The notes beneath the pieces are model-generated. The model was not told where the DNA came from. It searched no databases and was given only the letters and a program-made list of their open reading frames with translations. Positions 61,886 through 64,000 of a stretch of DNA of 64,000 nucleotides are shown piece by piece. Both the position numbers and the translations under genes were made by a program. Source of the DNA: an uncultured Methanoregula sp. (GTDB taxonomy: Archaea; Halobacteriota; Methanomicrobia; Methanomicrobiales; Methanospirillaceae); assembly GCF_963678795.1 (NCBI RefSeq), contig NZ_OY787453.1:682001-746000 (forward strand), read 5' to 3'. The stretch's first letter is position 1, and each line of letters starts with the position of its first letter.

Positions 61886-62743
61886 TTATTGTTTCTGGAG
61901 CATAGTGCGGACAAGCGTATTTGTTGCCGGATCAGCATAAAACCGGAATGTGATCCCGCCACGTTCGGTAATCCGGTACTGCTTCTCACGCTTTGCATCG
62001 TCCGATACCCGTTCAAGAACAAGCCCGGTTTCTTCAAGCGTCCGCATCAGGGTCGATAGTGTCCCGTGCGTCAGTTCCGCTGCCGGCTTCCTCCCGTTTT
62101 TGTACTTGACGGGCGGGACCGTGGGATCCCCCGGTTTTGCTTTTTTCGTACGGGTCGGGACATAGACGGACCAGAGCTGTTTGTAGATGTACTCCCGCGA
62201 CACCCAGTTGTGCGTTCCGGCCTCCGGGTTCTCGGGGTTTATGCGGAGGAGCAGGGCAAGGATGGTCTGGTAATTTGGATTATCCATCATGCTCCGCACC
62301 GGTCGTTCCGGCAGCGGGACATTTCGTGGCGTTTTCTCATCAAACGCGGAATATACTTCCCCGCTGAGCCACGGCGCAAACGAGAAGAGCGCCATGCAGA
62401 GCGGTTTCGATCCGTCCGAGAGATCGAACGTGAACCGTGCCCCGGGATATTCACCGTGAATCTTTGTCAGAATGCTGCGGACGGACGGGTAAGCCGGTGG
62501 GAAGACCGTTTCGCGGGAGAACGGGATGGAGAGCGAGGCGGAGATCTCTTTCACGGCTTCGACCGCTTTCCTGACAGTGAGCCGTTGTTTTTCAATATCC
62601 GGATTGGACGAGTTTTCGTAACAGGTGCTGTCCGCAAGGACGTATGTGCGGGTGATGGTATTAAGGGTGCGGAATATCGCAGGGTACGCGATATGGATGT
62701 CCTCACCGGCGCTGATGATGTGGACGTGTTCTTTTTGATCCAT
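61886..62743 (-). CDS. CARF-like sensor with C-terminal winged helix (DUF6293-like)
   Basis: 285-aa predicted ligand-sensing regulator. The N-terminal half is a Rossmann-like domain: HVHIISAGEDIHIAYPAIF at the first strand and FTFDLSDGSKPLCMALFSF (about 104-121), which matches the DxTGGTK-type ligand loop of CARF domains. The C-terminal half (about 155-275) is a winged helix (ELTHGTLSTLMRTLEETGLV, LERVSDDAKREKQYRITE). This is the Csa3-like architecture, but no cas gene or CRISPR array is in this window. The ligand may be a cyclic oligonucleotide (inference). Confidence 0.72.
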   Translation of the reverse strand: MDQKEHVHIISAGEDIHIAYPAIFRTLNTITRTYVLADSTCYENSSNPDIEKQRLTVRKAVEAVKEISASLSIPFSRETVFPPAYPSVRSILTKIHGEYPGARFTFDLSDGSKPLCMALFSFAPWLSGEVYSAFDEKTPRNVPLPERPVRSMMDNPNYQTILALLLRINPENPEAGTHNWVSREYIYKQLWSVYVPTRTKKAKPGDPTVPPVKYKNGRKPAAELTHGTLSTLMRTLEETGLVLERVSDDAKREKQYRITERGGITFRFYADPATNTLVRTMLQKQ

Positions 62744-62835
62744 TGATCATTGTCGGGAGTTTTGGTTTAAATTGCTGTTTGTTTATATTTCGGTTTGTAT
62801 TTTCAATAATTGTTTAAAATATCGTATGCAAATTC

Positions 62836-63033
62836 ATGATAATGCATATGAGAAGGCGACTGCGGGTGTCAATACCTGTCTGGCAGAAGCTCAGAGCCAT
62901 GAAAGGGGCCGGCCAGACTTATGATAATCTCCTTGAGGACATGATCGAGCAGGTCAGAAAGATCCAGTTGGAAGAAGACCTCGATATGTGGGAGAACCGC
63001 CCCGATTCAGAATATGTGTCGCTTCATGAGTGA
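62836..63033 (+). CDS. Small VapB/RHH-like protein
   Basis: 65-aa protein resembling archaeal antitoxin-type ribbon-helix-helix or AbrB-fold small proteins: RRLRVSIPVWQKLRAMKGAG, QTYDNLLEDMIEQVRKIQ and an acidic tail EEDLDMWENRPDSEY. In-frame ATGs at 62842 and 62848 are alternative starts. No toxin (PIN, RelE) gene follows, so it is an orphan in this window. Divergent from the CARF-like gene with 92 bp between them. Confidence 0.65.
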   Translation: MIMHMRRRLRVSIPVWQKLRAMKGAGQTYDNLLEDMIEQVRKIQLEEDLDMWENRPDSEYVSLHE

Positions 63034-63063
63034 GTGGACTCCCTGAACCGATTGTGATGAACG

Positions 63064-63095
63064 CCGCCGCCCCCGAAGGGACGCCCCCGCGGCGG
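63064..63095 (+). terminator. GC-rich hairpin after the RHH-like gene
   Basis: CCGCCGC (63064-63070) pairs with GCGGCGG (63089-63095); a T-rich TTTATTTTTAAT follows at about 63107-63118. This is a plausible terminator. Confidence 0.5.
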
Positions 63096-63130
63096 TTCAA
63101 TGGCGGTTTATTTTTAATGCGGGTAAGTGA

Positions 63131-63164
63131 GTAGCGCAAAACCCGGCGAGGCGTTTTGCGCGTA
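63131..63164 (-). repeat. 34-bp palindromic repeat, copy 2
   Basis: Reverse complement of the element at 35860-35893, identical at 33 of 34 positions. The single difference is a C/T change in the centre; the arms are unchanged. Confidence 0.75.
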
Positions 63165-63515
63165 GGGGAATCGCATATTTTGAGATTTGTGTAACCTGTA
63201 CGAATCAGAATATGGCCATGCATATCACGGAAGATCCGTGCAGTACATTCTGCTCCCGGCATTGACTGGGGAATAATCAGATAATTGAGAATAGGACCGT
63301 TAATCTTGATAATTGGAAATGCCTTCCCAATTTTATTAAACAGAGTTATAAAATCAAATATTTTAACAACAAATATATGTTACGTTTTTTTAATTCTAAA
63401 TGCGAGGGATCAGCTCACCCCGGTTTACCAATCTGATGAATCCATTCCTGTGGTAACCGTTCATTCCCGATCCGGCCGGACAATGGATTTGTCACAATGA
63501 AAGAGGTATGAATTG

Positions 63516-64000
63516 ATGAATGTGCTTCAAGTTTGGGCTTTGGTTCTTGGTCTTGCACTGATCACTCCGGTGACAGCAAACGCTTCATCCGATATACAGT
63601 ATTTCATCACGATTGATCCTATTGGGAATCATTCCGTCAGCGATATATTTTTCGTAAACGGGACAACGAATCTGCCGGTAGGGGATATTCTGCTTGTCCA
63701 AGGCTACAACGGGCAATTTACACCCGGGCGACGGGGAGGTTCGTATATTGTTGCGTACATACCTGTTGAGCCGGGATATGGCGGAGTGAATATCTACTCC
63801 TTCAACCTATCTCCTGTCCTTTGGGAGACTATCAGGACTGTCCAACCTATCCGCACCCATGATTTCAGATATTTCATTGAAAGTGATAGTTATATTGTTC
63901 AAATTTGGGCAAATCGCTCTCCAAATAATATCAACGTATTCTCCAACTATTTCACGATTTTATCTGGAGAGCCGGGGGCCCTGCCTGCGGTGTCGCAGAC
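63516..64000 (+). CDS. Secreted protein, cut by the window edge
   Basis: Open reading frame of at least 161 codons with no stop before position 64000. A signal peptide (VWALVLGLALITPVTANA) is followed by YFITIDPIGNHSVSDIFFVN and GTTNLPVGDILLVQGYNG, a pattern seen in beta-sandwich domains (DUF3821-like) of secreted Methanomicrobiales proteins. GAGGT lies upstream of the ATG at 63516. Probably a cell-surface protein; the domain assignment is tentative. Confidence 0.75.
   Translation, partial: MNVLQVWALVLGLALITPVTANASSDIQYFITIDPIGNHSVSDIFFVNGTTNLPVGDILLVQGYNGQFTPGRRGGSYIVAYIPVEPGYGGVNIYSFNLSPVLWETIRTVQPIRTHDFRYFIESDSYIVQIWANRSPNNINVFSNYFTILSGEPGALPAVSQ

Larger units (their letters stand above)
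63034..63515. other. Intergenic stretch with hairpins and a dispersed repeat
   Basis: 482 bp between the small RHH-like gene and the secreted-protein gene. It holds a GC-rich hairpin (63064-63095), the second copy of the 34-bp repeat (63131-63164), and an AT-rich stretch at about 63340-63400. A 71-codon frame at 63285-63500 shows no family resemblance and is not called. Confidence 0.5.

Noticed and set aside
63285..63500. 71-codon plus-strand frame
   Set aside because: Crosses AT-rich intergenic DNA; no ribosome binding site or family match.

Overview
The window is chromosomal DNA from a methanogenic archaeon, most likely of the Methanomicrobiales (Methanoregula-like; the genus is an inference from overall gene content, not from a database search). 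Evidence for an archaeon: eukaryote-type ribosomal proteins (S19e, L39e, L31e, L18a, L21e), eIF6, prefoldin alpha, thermosome, TATA-binding protein, RNA polymerase subunit F, Pus10/TrmY, an archaeal lipid prenyltransferase, and GGTGA-type ribosome binding sites with TATA-like boxes. A heterodisulfide-reductase-A-like flavoprotein, an archaeal ThiC and many multi-PAS histidine kinases fit a methanogen.

Layout. 0-3 kb: translation operon (S19e, PDCD5-like DNA-binding protein, PP-loop ATPase, L39e, L31e, eIF6, L18a). 3-6 kb: a membrane protein and a DrrAB-type ABC exporter. 6-13 kb: a small EF-Tu domain-2-like protein, a DJ-1/PfpI protein, and two sensor kinases facing each other. 13-18 kb: a DUF998 membrane protein, a Cys-cluster protein, a transglutaminase-like lipoprotein and a polyamine pair (ornithine-type decarboxylase, homospermidine synthase). 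18.5-25 kb: a long co-directional information-processing run (prefoldin alpha, FtsY, SRP54, TrmY, Pus10, L21e, RpoF, DUF655, KsgA). 25-30 kb: DUF1848, ThiC, a HemK/Mtq2-type methyltransferase and a second ABC exporter. 30-35 kb: small, mostly uncharacterised genes, including a YtfJ/DUF2953 pair and a divergent TBP.

35-37.6 kb is the most atypical stretch: about 0.9 kb of hairpin-rich DNA without a recognised gene, a short ORF, and an AT-rich gene for a predicted modification-dependent restriction enzyme (winged helix + EVE + HNH), ending next to tRNA-Glu(CTC). 37.7-43.6 kb is a three-gene two-component operon (1328-aa multi-PAS hybrid kinase, CheY-like regulator, REC-PAS kinase). 43.7-51.4 kb holds housekeeping genes: a DRG GTPase, Trm1, tRNA-Arg(CCT), a UbiA prenyltransferase, a bactofilin-like protein, DUF116, MtnA, an HdrA-like protein, a gamma carbonic anhydrase-like protein and CoaD. 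51.5-59.5 kb holds a flavin-binding-type protein, an eight-PKD surface protein, PyrI/PyrB, and an aminotransferase / oxidoreductase / nucleotide-sugar dehydrogenase cluster that probably makes an amino-uronic acid sugar nucleotide for surface glycans. 59.8-64 kb holds a thermosome subunit, a CARF-like winged-helix regulator divergent from a small ribbon-helix-helix-like gene, and the start of a secreted protein cut by the window edge.

Points worth a second look: the EVE-HNH nuclease island; a nearly identical 34-bp palindromic repeat found in opposite orientations at 35.86 and 63.13 kb; the CARF-like regulator with no CRISPR locus in the window and a perfect 23-bp palindrome beyond its 3' end; the divergent TBP; the short HdrA-like protein; and the YtfJ/DUF2953 pair in an archaeon. 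I saw no CRISPR array, insertion sequence or rRNA gene.
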